Origin: Aliidiomarina shirensis
Lineage (GTDB): Bacteria; Pseudomonadota; Gammaproteobacteria; Enterobacterales; Alteromonadaceae
Direction of reading: 5' to 3'
Length of the DNA stretch: 64,000 nt
Assembly (NCBI RefSeq): GCF_003987345.1
Contig: NZ_PIPP01000003.1
Span: forward strand, 248,001-312,000
The translations under genes and the position numbers were made by a program. Below, piece by piece: positions 1 through 8,972 of this stretch (positions are counted from its first letter, which is position 1; every line of letters starts with the position of its first letter). The notes under the pieces are model-generated. The model made no database searches. It saw nothing but the letters and a program-made list of their open reading frames with translations, and had not been told where the DNA came from.

Positions 1-702
1 GGTAGCAGCCGCTGGCTTACCGCCATGAACACGCCACCGGTTATGGCGGTAGGAACTCCAGAAGCGTTTTATCAACAGATACAAGCACTCTCTCCCGATC
101 CCGAAACAGGCGAACGGAACCCGGAACGCATTCAGGCTTTTTTTGCTACGCACCCGGAAACGCAAACTTTCCGCAATTGGCAAGCCGGCTATACACCTAC
201 CGCGAGTTTTGCCAGCGAGATTTATCACAGTATCAATGCGTTTTACTTAATCAATGAAAATGGCGATCGCCAAGCCGTGCGCTGGGCAGCTATGCCTACC
301 ATAAGCAGCAATGAAGAACTCGATAGTGAAAATGTGAATGCCTTGCAAAATGAGTTCTTTGCGCGCGTTGAAGCGCAGCCCGTTGCGTTTGATTTAACCT
401 TCACGTTCGCCAATGATTCCGATGATGAAACCAACCCTACGGTGCTTTGGCCTGAAGATCGCCAACAGGTAGTGGCGGGCCAAATTGTGGTGCACCAAGC
501 AATGCCGGAAAACGAAGGCAACTGTAACGAAATTAACTTCGATCCGTTAGTGTTGCCAAAAGGTATGGCGGCTACCGCCGACCCTATTCTCCGCGCTCGT
601 TCGGCTGCGTATGCTGAATCATATCGCCGCCGTGCTCGAGAGCATTTTTTGAATAGCTCTCTGCAACCCTCACCACAGAAAGAATCGGAGAATAGCCAAT
701 GA
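1..702 (+). CDS. Catalase-family peroxidase, C-terminal part (5' end outside window)
   Basis: The reading frame is open from the first base, so the gene begins upstream; the first ATG inside (25) is internal. About 233 residues are visible. The segment around NTPPVMAVGTPEAFYQQI and the DPxLxARSxAYxxSxxRR ending match the heme-dependent catalase-related peroxidases of the SrpA type, which are shorter than true catalases and remove peroxides, usually in the periplasm. The heme-binding N-terminal half is not in the window, so activity cannot be judged. The stop overlaps the start of the cytochrome b561 gene by four bases (ATGA), indicating translational coupling. Pairing of this peroxidase with a cytochrome b561 suggests that membrane electrons feed peroxide reduction; that link is inference. 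Confidence 0.85.
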   Translation, partial: GSSRWLTAMNTPPVMAVGTPEAFYQQIQALSPDPETGERNPERIQAFFATHPETQTFRNWQAGYTPTASFASEIYHSINAFYLINENGDRQAVRWAAMPTISSNEELDSENVNALQNEFFARVEAQPVAFDLTFTFANDSDDETNPTVLWPEDRQQVVAGQIVVHQAMPENEGNCNEINFDPLVLPKGMAATADPILRARSAAYAESYRRRAREHFLNSSLQPSPQKESENSQ

Positions 703-1235
703 GCCAGCCAACTACATATAACCTGAGTGCGCGCGTTATGCATTGGGGCATGGCCTTTTTGCTGTTTTCCATGTTGTTTGCCGGCCTTGCCATGGTGCAA
801 AGCTTACAGCCTTGGCATTTAACCCTGCTTGGTTTGCATAAATCGTTTGGGGTTATTGCTCTTATTGCGGTTATGGTTCGCCTTATTATTCGGCTGCGCA
901 CCGCCACACCAGCTATGCCCGATAGTATTCCAGCATTACAAAAACGTATTGCTCATGCTTCCCATTGGCTTCTATATGCAGCTATGTTCGCTATGCCGTT
1001 AAGTGGCTACTTTATGCAAAATGCGGCTGGCCGGCCGGTTGCGGTATTTGATTTGTTCACCTTGCCGGCGGTTATGCCGGTGAGCTTGCCGTTGTATGGT
1101 TTCTTCCGTGAAGTACATGCACTTGTTGCTTGGGCATTAATTGCGCTAGTGTTAGTGCATATTGCAGCAGCGCTACATCATGGTTTAGTGAAACGCGATG
1201 GTGTGCTGCAAAGCATGACCGGAAGAAAAAAATAA
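699..1235 (+). CDS. Cytochrome b561 family membrane protein
   Basis: A 178-residue protein with four hydrophobic segments (about residues 13-33, 45-63, 86-106 and 140-160), the normal size for bacterial cytochrome b561. Histidines lie in the places expected for two b-type hemes: RVMHWGMAF near the N-terminus, GLHKSFG at the second helix, HASHWLLY at the third and LVHIAAALHH at the fourth. The family moves electrons between quinol and periplasmic acceptors. The gene overlaps the upstream peroxidase gene by four bases, so the two are probably translated together. Assignment to the family is firm; the electron acceptor is unknown. Confidence 0.88.
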   Translation: MSQPTTYNLSARVMHWGMAFLLFSMLFAGLAMVQSLQPWHLTLLGLHKSFGVIALIAVMVRLIIRLRTATPAMPDSIPALQKRIAHASHWLLYAAMFAMPLSGYFMQNAAGRPVAVFDLFTLPAVMPVSLPLYGFFREVHALVAWALIALVLVHIAAALHHGLVKRDGVLQSMTGRKK

Positions 1236-1251
1236 TAACGAGGGCCCTGCT

Positions 1252-2664
1252 TTGAAATACAAACTATTGAAGAAAACCCGCTTAACGCTAGCCTTACTGC
1301 TCGCGAGCAGCTTATTTACTGCCACGGCTTGTGCGGCATCTAGCCAAGCTTTTAACGAAAGTGAGTACACACCAACTCAGGGCCGCGTAATCAACTCGGC
1401 TAACGAATTTGCAGTGTTGCCACACCGTGATCGCATAGCGCCAGAAAACGCAATGTTGAGTGAACGCTTAGATACCTTGCTGCCAGAATTAATGGAAAGC
1501 GCCAACATTGATATGTGGCTCGTGATTAACCGCGAGTATGCCGAAGATCCTGTTTATTTCAGCTTAGTTCCTCAGCCTACTTTTGCGGCGCGCCGCACCA
1601 CCATGTTGGTATTCAATAAATTGGCCGATGGCAGTGTCGAACGCCTTTCGGTGAATACGTATCCGTTAGGTGGGCCTTATGAATCGGCATGGTCGGGCGG
1701 TGATCTTGATGAGCAATGGGCCGCGTTAGCCGAGCTGATTGTTGCCAAAAACCCTGAACGTATCGGTATTAATGTTTCAAAACATTGGCCAGAGGCCGAT
1801 GGCCTCACCCAAGGTATGCACGATCGGCTAACCGAAGTGTTACCGAGCACCCTGCAAAACCGATTAGTGCCAGCCGAAGATTTAGTAGTACGTTGGTTAG
1901 AAACGCGCAGCGAAGCTGAGCTTGATGCTTTTGCACATGCAGTTGCTCTAGCCCGCGGCGTAATTGCCGAAGCATTTAGTTCAGCTGTAGTTACCCCAGG
2001 CGCTACTACAACCGATGATGTTGCTTGGTATATTCGCCAACGCTTTGAAGATTTAAGCTTGCCGATTTGGTTTATGCCTTACGTTACTTTTCAACGTGAA
2101 GGTATGGAATGTGCGCCCGAAACACCTTTCTGCAGCAGCGGCACTGGCGTAATTCAGCGCGGTGATGTTGTGCATACCGATGTAGGTATCTGCTACTTAA
2201 AAATGTGCACCGATACGCAAGAAATGGCCTATGTGCTGAAGCGCGATGAAGATGATGTGCCGCAAGATCTGAAAGATGCGCTACTTACTGGTAACCGCTG
2301 GCAAGATATTCTTACCGATAACTTTGTTACTGGCCGCACCGGCAATGAAATTTTAGCAGCCACGCGTGCGGAAAGTGAGCGCCAAGGCATTGTCAGTAGC
2401 ACCTACACGCACCCCATCGGTTTTTTTGGCCACGCGCCAGGGCCAACCATTGGCATGTGGGATAACCAAGGTGATACAGCGGTGAATGGTGATTGGCCAC
2501 TGTATCCAAATACCGCGTATGCTATTGAAGGGAACATTAAACAAGCGGTTCCTGAATGGGGCGGGCAAACGATTCAAATTATGCTTGAGCAAAGTGCGTA
2601 TTTTGATGGCGAGCGGGTAATTTACCTCGCTGGCCGCAAAACGCAGTGGCATCTAATTCGTTAG
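1252..2664 (+). CDS. Secreted M24 metallopeptidase (Xaa-Pro aminopeptidase-like)
   Basis: The frame starts with TTG at 1252, preceded by GAGG at a usable distance; no ATG precedes the signal peptide. The first 28 residues form a signal peptide ending TATACAAS, so the enzyme is exported. The N-terminal half is a creatinase-like domain and the C-terminal half is the pita-bread M24 fold. The metal ligands can be placed: Asp in HTDVG and in CTDTQEM, His in the segment THPIGFFGH, Glu in YAIEGN and Glu in IMLEQ. Length 470. The family removes N-terminal residues before proline or hydrolyses dipeptides. It sits 16 bases after cytochrome b561, possibly in the same transcript. Substrate unknown. Confidence 0.85.
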   Translation: MKYKLLKKTRLTLALLLASSLFTATACAASSQAFNESEYTPTQGRVINSANEFAVLPHRDRIAPENAMLSERLDTLLPELMESANIDMWLVINREYAEDPVYFSLVPQPTFAARRTTMLVFNKLADGSVERLSVNTYPLGGPYESAWSGGDLDEQWAALAELIVAKNPERIGINVSKHWPEADGLTQGMHDRLTEVLPSTLQNRLVPAEDLVVRWLETRSEAELDAFAHAVALARGVIAEAFSSAVVTPGATTTDDVAWYIRQRFEDLSLPIWFMPYVTFQREGMECAPETPFCSSGTGVIQRGDVVHTDVGICYLKMCTDTQEMAYVLKRDEDDVPQDLKDALLTGNRWQDILTDNFVTGRTGNEILAATRAESERQGIVSSTYTHPIGFFGHAPGPTIGMWDNQGDTAVNGDWPLYPNTAYAIEGNIKQAVPEWGGQTIQIMLEQSAYFDGERVIYLAGRKTQWHLIR

Positions 2665-2684
2665 TAGAGGGTTTGTGAACAAGC

Positions 2685-2712
2685 AGGGCGCATGCCAAAT
2701 AGCGTGCGCCCT
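2685..2712. terminator. Putative bidirectional terminator between convergent genes
   Basis: An inverted repeat with arms AGGGCGCA and TGCGCCCT, with further pairing inside, lies between the ends of the M24 peptidase gene and the convergent lipoprotein gene. The T-run is poor on both strands, so it may be a weak terminator or only an mRNA-end hairpin. Confidence 0.5.
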
Positions 2713-2724
2713 TATCATTTCAGG

Positions 2725-3261
2725 TTATAGAATTTTAAATTGTTCTGGCCGAGTTACGTGAATATGCGTTTGATAGTAGTAAGAGCTCGTGCGCTCATCG
2801 TTACATCTAAACCAAATCACCTCTCGTTTCGCCTCGCCTTCGACTTCAATTTGCTTGCCAACGATTTCGTTTAACCACTCATTACCGTAGGTGCGGCGCA
2901 AATAACGTACTACTTCCATATCCATACGCACCGAAACATTTAATTGGTCGCGATAATTGAGTTCGCTGTTCAAGTAAACGTACGTTGGATAAGCGCCTAG
3001 ATTACGAACTTGCATGCCGAAGGTGCCTGAATAACCATTTTCTCCGGCTTGAGATGCGTATATCACAGCTTGCACCGGATCAATAACACCCTCGCGCACT
3101 TCATGAAGTGGGCCGGCAGGCGGTTTACTATCGCGTATGTAATTGGCATATTCTTGAGCAGGATTCGTAGCCGTTGGTTCGGCCTCTGTTTCTGTAGTGC
3201 TCTGACAACCCGAAATAAAAATTGCCCCTATCGCTAGGTATAAAAACTTCCGCTTGATCAT
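2725..3261 (-). CDS. Predicted lipoprotein of unknown function
   Basis: I start this 178-residue protein at the ATG at 3261, where GGAAGG lies seven bases upstream; a longer frame to 3297 has no ribosome site. The N-terminus is a lipoprotein signal, with a basic start, a hydrophobic stretch and the lipobox ISGC near residue 18, so it is probably anchored to the outer membrane. The mature part has a Thr/Glu/Ala-rich linker followed by a mixed alpha/beta domain with a conserved-looking WFRCNDERTSSYYYQTHIHV stretch near the C-terminus. I do not recognise the domain. It is convergent with the M24 peptidase gene and stands alone. Confidence 0.75.
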   Translation of the reverse strand: MIKRKFLYLAIGAIFISGCQSTTETEAEPTATNPAQEYANYIRDSKPPAGPLHEVREGVIDPVQAVIYASQAGENGYSGTFGMQVRNLGAYPTYVYLNSELNYRDQLNVSVRMDMEVVRYLRRTYGNEWLNEIVGKQIEVEGEAKREVIWFRCNDERTSSYYYQTHIHVTRPEQFKIL

Positions 3262-3352
3262 GAAAATGCCTTCCTTGTTTATATTTTTTAGTAACATAGA
3301 TTTGAACTATAAGGTTTTTTCCCATCCATAGAAAGTGCGTTTTTGTTACGGA

Positions 3353-4942
3353 TTATATATTCATGAGCACGGCAATTGTTCCGGCTAGGGTAGCTAAAAG
3401 GGCTGCCATGGGTAGCGTAAACCGCATTACTTGCCCCTCATCTCCGGCGAGATTCACTGTAGCCCCCGCTGCAATAATATTATGCGGGCACACCATGTTA
3501 CCGGCAGCGGCTCCGAAAGTTTGCGCACCGAGTAATGGTATAACGCTATTGCCTGAGGCCAAAGCCGCTGAGCGTTGAAATTCACTGAACAAAATATTTG
3601 AAGAAGTAGCTGAACCGGTGATAAATGTACCTAAAATTCCGAACCATGGCACCCAAAACGGCCACCACGCCCCGGCAAATGCGGCAACCGTTTGGCCTAG
3701 CTGCGTTATAGCACCCGTATGTACGAGAACTCGAGAAAGTAGCAGCATCACGAATAGCGCTGACAAAACCGTGAGTACACGTGATAGCGCCTGTGCGAAA
3801 GCCCGACCTAGCGCACGAACCAGTGTTCCATTTTTTGTAGATATTGAGTGCCGCTGACACAAACCACCGAAAACAAAGCTCACAAAAAGTAGAGAGCCTG
3901 GGTGATATAGGTACTGCACCGTGCCGTGATAGTTGCGCCATTCCCAGTGCCACACAACCGCCTGCAACCCAGCTTTGATGTCTGGAATTAAGCGCGTGAT
4001 CAATACCAGAATAACTAGAATAAGGTAAGGTGCCATGGCTCTTATGAAGGAGGTGCTAGGCAGCTTGGTAGACGCTACTTCGTTTAGTTGCCCAAGTGAT
4101 GGTTTCTCAAATCTAGTGAAGAGAGTGAATAATGCTGCACCTACAATGGCACCAAGTAACGTGGGCAACTCAGGGCCTAAAAAATACGCCAGCAGTGTTG
4201 CGGGAAATAGGAAACTGAGCGCAGCCAATACACCAAACTTTATGGCGGCGAGTGAGAATTTTTGCGGCTTATCGCCTATCGAAGATACGCTTTCTGCTGA
4301 TGCCGGAGCGTAGCGAATACAGCCCCATGCTAAACCGATTGCCAAAACCAAAGTAGTGGGAAACATGTAAGGCAATGCAGCGCGCGCTAACGCAAGTTCA
4401 GATTCTGCCACGAGAAGTGCTTGCGTGATCACCGGTGTACCCACCGCGCCGAAAGTAACCCCCAAACTATGGCCCCAGAGCGCTAAAACCACCGCAAGCA
4501 CCGGGCGATACCCCGCAGCCACTAGAAACGGTGCTGTTAAAGCCGCCGAAGTGCCAAAGCCGGCAGCACCCTCCATGAACATAGAGAAGAACCAAGCCAC
4601 GAACAACGCACTTATTTTAGGGTTCGGATGCAACCGCGCGAGCTGTTGCTGAATGCTGGCAATTGCACCGCTGTTTAATTGCAGGTAATAGATGCAAAGC
4701 GCACCAAATATTATCCACAAAATGCTCAGGCTAGTATTAGCCGCTTCTAAAACCGAGCCGGGCACAATATCCGTAGTAAGCTGATGCAAGTTAACCCCAA
4801 GCACAACAGGCGCTCCGGCTAGAGTAATTAAAAAAGCCACCCAACCGGCTTTCAAGGCATTCCACTTCAACCCTATCATCGTCACTAGAATGATAAGGAA
4901 CGGCATACTCAAGGCGCTGAATAAAAACAAATCAAACTGCAT
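3353..4942 (-). CDS. lctP: L-lactate permease family transporter (LctP/LldP)
   Basis: A 529-residue polytopic membrane protein with about 12-14 hydrophobic segments. The segment FMEGAAGFGTSAALTAPFL, the repeated GVTFGAVGTP and the late FITGSATSSNILF and QTFGAAAGNMVCPHNI motifs are typical of the lactate permease family, which carries lactate or glycolate with protons across the inner membrane. Length agrees with the family (about 530-550). The ATG is preceded by AAGGAG. It lies 67 bases downstream of an ldhA-type gene on the same strand, so production and transport of lactate are likely co-transcribed. Whether it exports or imports lactate here cannot be told. Confidence 0.9.
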   Translation of the reverse strand: MQFDLFLFSALSMPFLIILVTMIGLKWNALKAGWVAFLITLAGAPVVLGVNLHQLTTDIVPGSVLEAANTSLSILWIIFGALCIYYLQLNSGAIASIQQQLARLHPNPKISALFVAWFFSMFMEGAAGFGTSAALTAPFLVAAGYRPVLAVVLALWGHSLGVTFGAVGTPVITQALLVAESELALARAALPYMFPTTLVLAIGLAWGCIRYAPASAESVSSIGDKPQKFSLAAIKFGVLAALSFLFPATLLAYFLGPELPTLLGAIVGAALFTLFTRFEKPSLGQLNEVASTKLPSTSFIRAMAPYLILVILVLITRLIPDIKAGLQAVVWHWEWRNYHGTVQYLYHPGSLLFVSFVFGGLCQRHSISTKNGTLVRALGRAFAQALSRVLTVLSALFVMLLLSRVLVHTGAITQLGQTVAAFAGAWWPFWVPWFGILGTFITGSATSSNILFSEFQRSAALASGNSVIPLLGAQTFGAAAGNMVCPHNIIAAGATVNLAGDEGQVMRFTLPMAALLATLAGTIAVLMNI

Positions 4943-5009
4943 TTATGCTCCTTAAGAACCAATAGATTGTGCCCATTTCATGTTGCGGTGCAGCCATCTT
5001 GAATTGCCA

Positions 5010-6014
5010 TCAGCCAACTACTTTTTCTGTGGTTACCTCGAATAGTTCACCTTTGCCGCTAGCAAACGCGGTTACATTGCCCAGCGTTGTATCCGCAATA
5101 TTACCAAGCGCTTCACGCGTGAAGAAACCTTGGTGCCCGGTAATTAACACATTTGGGAACGTAAGCAGGCGCATGAATACATCATCCTGAATCACTTCCG
5201 AGGATAAATCGGAGAAGAACAAATCACCCTCTTCTTCATACACATCGAGCCCCAAAGAACCGAGTTGGCCAGTTTTTAAGGCTTGAATCGCCGCTTTGGT
5301 ATCCACCATTTTGCCGCGGCTGGTGTTAATGAGCATTACGCCGGGTTTACACTTAGCTAAAACATCAGCATTAATCAGATGATGCGTTTCTGGAGTGAGC
5401 GGGCAGTGTAACGAAATGATATCTGAATCTTTAATCAATTTTGAGAACTCAACAACCTGAAAGTTATTGTGAACCTCATCGCTTGCACCTGGGTCGGTAA
5501 TTAGCACTTCACAGCCCATAGCCTGCACTATTTTTGCGAAAATCTCGCCAATTTTACCAGCACCCACCACACCCACCGTTTTGCCGGCGAGATCGAAGCC
5601 CAACAAACCATCAAGTGCAAAGTTGCCTTCCCGTACTCGGTTGAACGCGCGGTGTGTTTTCCGATTCAACGTAAGAATAAGCGCCAGCGCATGCTCCGCA
5701 ACCGCATGTGGCGAATAAGCCGGCACACGAGCAACGCGAATGCCCAGCTCTTCCGCAGCAACAAGATCCACGTTATTGAAGCCAGCACAGCGCAGAACAA
5801 TAAGCTTAGTACCACCGGCTTTTAAAAGTTCAAGCACTTCTCGATTAACCACATCATTTACAAATACGCACACCGCCCGATAACCCTCAGCAAGAGGAGC
5901 AGTGTTGATACTTAGCGGCACCGCAAAAAAAGTAATGTCGTGGCTATGCTCAGCATTTGCCAGATTAAACGACGTTTGATCGTAATTTTTACTACTAAAA
6001 AAGGCTAATTCCAT
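5010..6014 (-). CDS. ldhA: Fermentative D-lactate dehydrogenase
   Basis: A 334-residue D-isomer-specific 2-hydroxyacid dehydrogenase, which reduces pyruvate to D-lactate with NADH in the cytoplasm. The nucleotide-binding loop is GVVGAGKIG near residue 150. Family motifs include [47 protein letters not shown] (active-site Arg), GLDVYEEE (active-site Glu) and ITGHQGFFT (active-site His), all as in E. coli LdhA, whose length is close (329). The ATG is preceded by AAAGGAG. The gene leads the lactate permease gene and is divergent from chaC; an FNR-type palindrome lies in the shared upstream region, fitting oxygen-dependent control. Confidence 0.92.
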   Translation of the reverse strand: MELAFFSSKNYDQTSFNLANAEHSHDITFFAVPLSINTAPLAEGYRAVCVFVNDVVNREVLELLKAGGTKLIVLRCAGFNNVDLVAAEELGIRVARVPAYSPHAVAEHALALILTLNRKTHRAFNRVREGNFALDGLLGFDLAGKTVGVVGAGKIGEIFAKIVQAMGCEVLITDPGASDEVHNNFQVVEFSKLIKDSDIISLHCPLTPETHHLINADVLAKCKPGVMLINTSRGKMVDTKAAIQALKTGQLGSLGLDVYEEEGDLFFSDLSSEVIQDDVFMRLLTFPNVLITGHQGFFTREALGNIADTTLGNVTAFASGKGELFEVTTEKVVG

Positions 6015-6187
6015 GGGCGATCTCCTTTGCGCTTGAGTTCGTAATCTATTTTACTTGCCCAAACAATTCAGTTTAGCAAAAACCACAAATGTTGGGGTGA
6101 AGGTACAGCGTTTACTGGGTACACTTGTATACGTTATTTTAATCAACCAAGCGTATATTCAGTGTAGCGCTTTCAAACAAGCAAAAG

Positions 6188-6201
6188 TTGATCGCAATCA
6201 A
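6188..6201. promoter_or_regulatory. FNR/Anr-type binding site between ldhA and chaC
   Basis: TTGATCGCAATCAA is a perfect match to the FNR consensus TTGAT-N4-ATCAA. Its last base is the A of the chaC start codon, and its centre lies about 180 bases upstream of the ldhA start. Activation of ldhA-lctP and/or occlusion of chaC under low oxygen would fit. The site is seen; the regulation is inferred. Confidence 0.65.
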
Positions 6202-6776
6202 TGTCGCATAACACCATAGAAGAAAACCAACGAGCTCAGCCCTTAAACCACCTTTCATCGGTGTGGTTGTTTGGCTATGGCTCGCTTATTTATAAAGCTG
6301 ATTTCCCCTACTTACAGCGCCGTCCTGCACGCATTCACGGTTGGCAACGCCGTTTCTGGCAAGGTTCACACGATCATCGGGGCACACCAGAGAAACCTGG
6401 CCGAGTGGCAACCTTGATTGAAGCCCCCGAAAAAAGCTGCGCCGGCATGGCTTACGAAGTAACGCCGGATGTATTTGCGCACCTAGATCACCGTGAGAAG
6501 AACGGCTACCTGCGCTTTTTCACCGAGTTTGAATGGCTAAATAGTAGTGGTTCAGTGGAAGGTTTAGTATATGTAGCTGGCCCCAACAACGAGGCCTTCT
6601 TAGGTGAAGCCAGTGAAGCGGAAATAGCAGCACATATTGCCCGCAGTGAGGGCCCGAGCGGGCCAAACAGCGAATACTTATTAAATCTTGCGGCCGCATT
6701 GCGTGAGCTTGATGAGCAGGATGAGCATGTTTTTGCGATAGAACGCGAGCTGCTGGCATTAGGTTTAGGCACTTGA
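6201..6776 (+). CDS. chaC: ChaC-type gamma-glutamylcyclotransferase
   Basis: A 191-residue cytoplasmic enzyme of the glutathione-specific gamma-glutamylcyclotransferase family, which breaks glutathione into 5-oxoproline and Cys-Gly. The substrate loop VWLFGYGSLIYK is at residues 21-32, followed by RRFWQGSHDHRGTPEKPGR; the catalytic Glu is expected in the REKNGY motif near residue 100. Length is slightly below E. coli ChaC (231), the difference being mostly N-terminal. No clear Shine-Dalgarno precedes the ATG at 6201, whose A is the last base of an FNR palindrome, so translation or transcription from a start this close to the operator is unusual. It is divergent from ldhA. Confidence 0.9.
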   Translation: MSHNTIEENQRAQPLNHLSSVWLFGYGSLIYKADFPYLQRRPARIHGWQRRFWQGSHDHRGTPEKPGRVATLIEAPEKSCAGMAYEVTPDVFAHLDHREKNGYLRFFTEFEWLNSSGSVEGLVYVAGPNNEAFLGEASEAEIAAHIARSEGPSGPNSEYLLNLAAALRELDEQDEHVFAIERELLALGLGT

Positions 6777-6859
6777 ACCATTTCGCGTAACGAACCGTTT
6801 ATTTGTTTCGCATCGCACAATATCGCTTTTAATGAAAATAATAACATGAGAGAACCTCC

Positions 6860-7702
6860 GTGCATCGATTGAATACATTGTTACATAGCTTCTTAATCGG
6901 TTTGTTTGTTTCCGTTGGCTCAGCCCACGCGGAGCCAGTAAGCTTTCAAAGCGTACTTGAACGTTCAACGACCACGCCCGATACTATTATTCGCTATGGT
7001 AGTGCTGAACCCCAATTTATTGAGCTTTATCTACCAGCAGGCGCGCAAGAGCCACCACCACTCGTTGTTTTCTTGCATGGTGGTTGCTGGCTAAATAGCT
7101 ATGGTGTGGAGCATGGCCGCGGCCTTGCTGAAGGTATTCGAAATGCAGGCTTTGCCGTGGCATTAGTGGAGTATCGTAGGCTTGATGATGAAGGCGGCGG
7201 CTGGCCGGGTTCGCTCGACGATGTCACCACTGCTGTTAGCGTTCTTGCTGAAACTACAAACCCTAATTATAACGCGGAAAATATCACGCTGGTGGGCCAT
7301 AGCGCCGGTGGGCATTTGGCATTACTGGCGAGCCAACCTGAACAGAATTTACCCATTCAAGGCGTTATTGGCCTAGCGGCGATCACCGATATTGAACAAT
7401 ACGCCGCGGGCGAAAGTGGTTGTAAGCAATCGGCCGCGCGTTTTTTAGCAACATCACCTGATGATGCACGGGCAATGAACCCAGTACATCAAACACGCCA
7501 TGATAATGTTGTTTTACTACGGGGTGATGCCGATACTATTGTAGGCGCCGAGCAAATGCAGCTTGAAAATGCGCGTACAATTAATATTGCCGATGCCGGG
7601 CATTTTGATGTTATTCATCCAGATACCTTGGCATTTTCAATGCTATTAAGGGTTCTGCAGCCACTACATTCCAATTCTTCGAACGCCAGCCAGCAGAGGT
7701 AA
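6860..7702 (+). CDS. Secreted alpha/beta hydrolase, possibly kynurenine formamidase-like
   Basis: The frame starts with GTG at 6860. The 280-residue product begins with a signal peptide ending at SAHA near residue 24. An alpha/beta hydrolase fold follows: the oxyanion motif HGGCW near residue 74, the nucleophile elbow GHSAGG near 151, an acidic residue in LLRGDADTIV and a late His in DAGHFDVIHP complete a catalytic triad. HGGxW with this triad is the pattern of arylformamidases, and the kynureninase gene begins only three bases downstream, so hydrolysis of N-formylkynurenine is a sensible guess. The export signal argues against a standard cytoplasmic step; a general esterase or peptidase is the alternative. 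Confidence 0.75.
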   Translation: MHRLNTLLHSFLIGLFVSVGSAHAEPVSFQSVLERSTTTPDTIIRYGSAEPQFIELYLPAGAQEPPPLVVFLHGGCWLNSYGVEHGRGLAEGIRNAGFAVALVEYRRLDDEGGGWPGSLDDVTTAVSVLAETTNPNYNAENITLVGHSAGGHLALLASQPEQNLPIQGVIGLAAITDIEQYAAGESGCKQSAARFLATSPDDARAMNPVHQTRHDNVVLLRGDADTIVGAEQMQLENARTINIADAGHFDVIHPDTLAFSMLLRVLQPLHSNSSNASQQR

Positions 7703-7704
7703 GC

Positions 7705-8955
7705 ATGCCATTTACTGATAGTGATCTTCAGCACCCGTTAGATAAACGCGATCCGCTTGCTGCGCTACGCCAAGAATTCCATATCCCAGCCAATACTATT
7801 TACTTTGATGGCAATTCTTTGGGTTTATTGAGCCACCGCGTGCAAGAGCGCGTTACCCAAACTTTACAGAAACAGTGGGGTAACGATGTAATCACGAGCT
7901 GGAACAAGCACAACTGGATTAACTTGCCGCTTACCATTGGCGATAAAATTGGCCACTTAATTGGCGCGCCAAAAGGCCACACGGTTTGTTGTGATTCAAC
8001 TTCGATTAACTTGTTCAAAGTATTGAGCGCTGCGCTGCAATTAAACGACGGCCGCGCCGAAGTGCTTTCTACCGAGGATAACTTCCCGACCGATTTATAT
8101 ATGGTGCAAGGCTTGCATCAGTTACTCGGCGAGCGTTGCACGTTGCGCTTAGTTCCGGAAGGTGAGCTGCTAAATTCAATTTCGAGCGAAACTGCCGTGG
8201 TGCTGGCAACAGAAGTTAACTTTCGCACCGGCCGCCGTTTACCCCTTACTAAACTTAGCAAAAAAGCGCGCGAACAAGGCGCTCTTACCATTATTGATTT
8301 AGCGCACAGCGCGGGCGCGATGCCAGTAGAGTTATTGAATCACGATATTGATTTCGCAATAGGCTGCACCTACAAGTATTTAAATGCCGGCCCCGGAGCG
8401 CCAGCATTCTTGTATGTTGCGCCGCGCCATCTAACGGATAACGTAAAACCTTTGCAACCGCTGTTCGGGTGGCTTGGCCATGCTCAGCCATTTGAGTTCT
8501 CAGTTGATTATGCGCCCGCCGATGGAATTCGCCAATTTATTACCGGTACCCCACCGATCTTGGCGCTCGCCGCGGTAGATGCCGCACTGGATATCTTCAA
8601 CGGCGTAGATATGGCCGAGCTTCGCGAAAAATCGGTAGGTTTAAGTAACTATTGGTTAGAGCGCATGGCGGCAGAAGGGTTGTTAGAGCAAATGCCAAGT
8701 ATTTCGCCAAGTGAAGCAGAAGAACGCGGCAGTCAATTAGCATTTGAACATGAACACGCCTTTGCGATTTGCCAAGCGCTTATTGCTGAGGGAATAATTG
8801 CTGATTTCCGTGCACCTAAGTATCTGCGTATCGGCTTCTCACCGCTTTACAACACTTACGCGGAGGTAAAACAAGCCGTAGCGGCGTTAGCCGACATCGT
8901 GCACAAACACCACTACGAGCGCGAGGAGTTTCAACAGCGTAACGCGGTTACATAA
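7705..8955 (+). CDS. kynU: Kynureninase
   Basis: A 416-residue PLP-dependent enzyme that cleaves kynurenine to anthranilate and alanine in tryptophan breakdown. Diagnostic segments are YFDGNSLGLLS near residue 34, the active-site tryptophan region ITSWNKHNWINLP, DSTSINLFK, the Asp/His region IDLAHSAGAMPV, and the PLP-binding lysine in GCTYKYLNAGPG near residue 230. Length is as expected (about 410-420). It lies three bases after the secreted hydrolase gene, so the pair forms an operon for kynurenine metabolism. No kynA (tryptophan dioxygenase) is present in the window. Confidence 0.93.
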   Translation: MPFTDSDLQHPLDKRDPLAALRQEFHIPANTIYFDGNSLGLLSHRVQERVTQTLQKQWGNDVITSWNKHNWINLPLTIGDKIGHLIGAPKGHTVCCDSTSINLFKVLSAALQLNDGRAEVLSTEDNFPTDLYMVQGLHQLLGERCTLRLVPEGELLNSISSETAVVLATEVNFRTGRRLPLTKLSKKAREQGALTIIDLAHSAGAMPVELLNHDIDFAIGCTYKYLNAGPGAPAFLYVAPRHLTDNVKPLQPLFGWLGHAQPFEFSVDYAPADGIRQFITGTPPILALAAVDAALDIFNGVDMAELREKSVGLSNYWLERMAAEGLLEQMPSISPSEAEERGSQLAFEHEHAFAICQALIAEGIIADFRAPKYLRIGFSPLYNTYAEVKQAVAALADIVHKHHYEREEFQQRNAVT

Positions 8956-8972
8956 CGCTGTTGAAGCTTTAT
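8932..8972 (+). terminator. Hairpin over the kynU stop, likely terminator
   Basis: CAACAGCGT (8932-8940) pairs with ACGCTGTTG (8955-8963), enclosing the end of kynU, and is followed by the T-rich AAGCTTTATTTATTT. The convergent gene ends at 8973. The loop is long (14 bases), so efficiency is uncertain. Confidence 0.5.

Noticed and set aside
243-800. A 185-codon minus-strand frame
   Set aside because: It lies opposite the peroxidase and cytochrome b561 genes, whose coding is clear.
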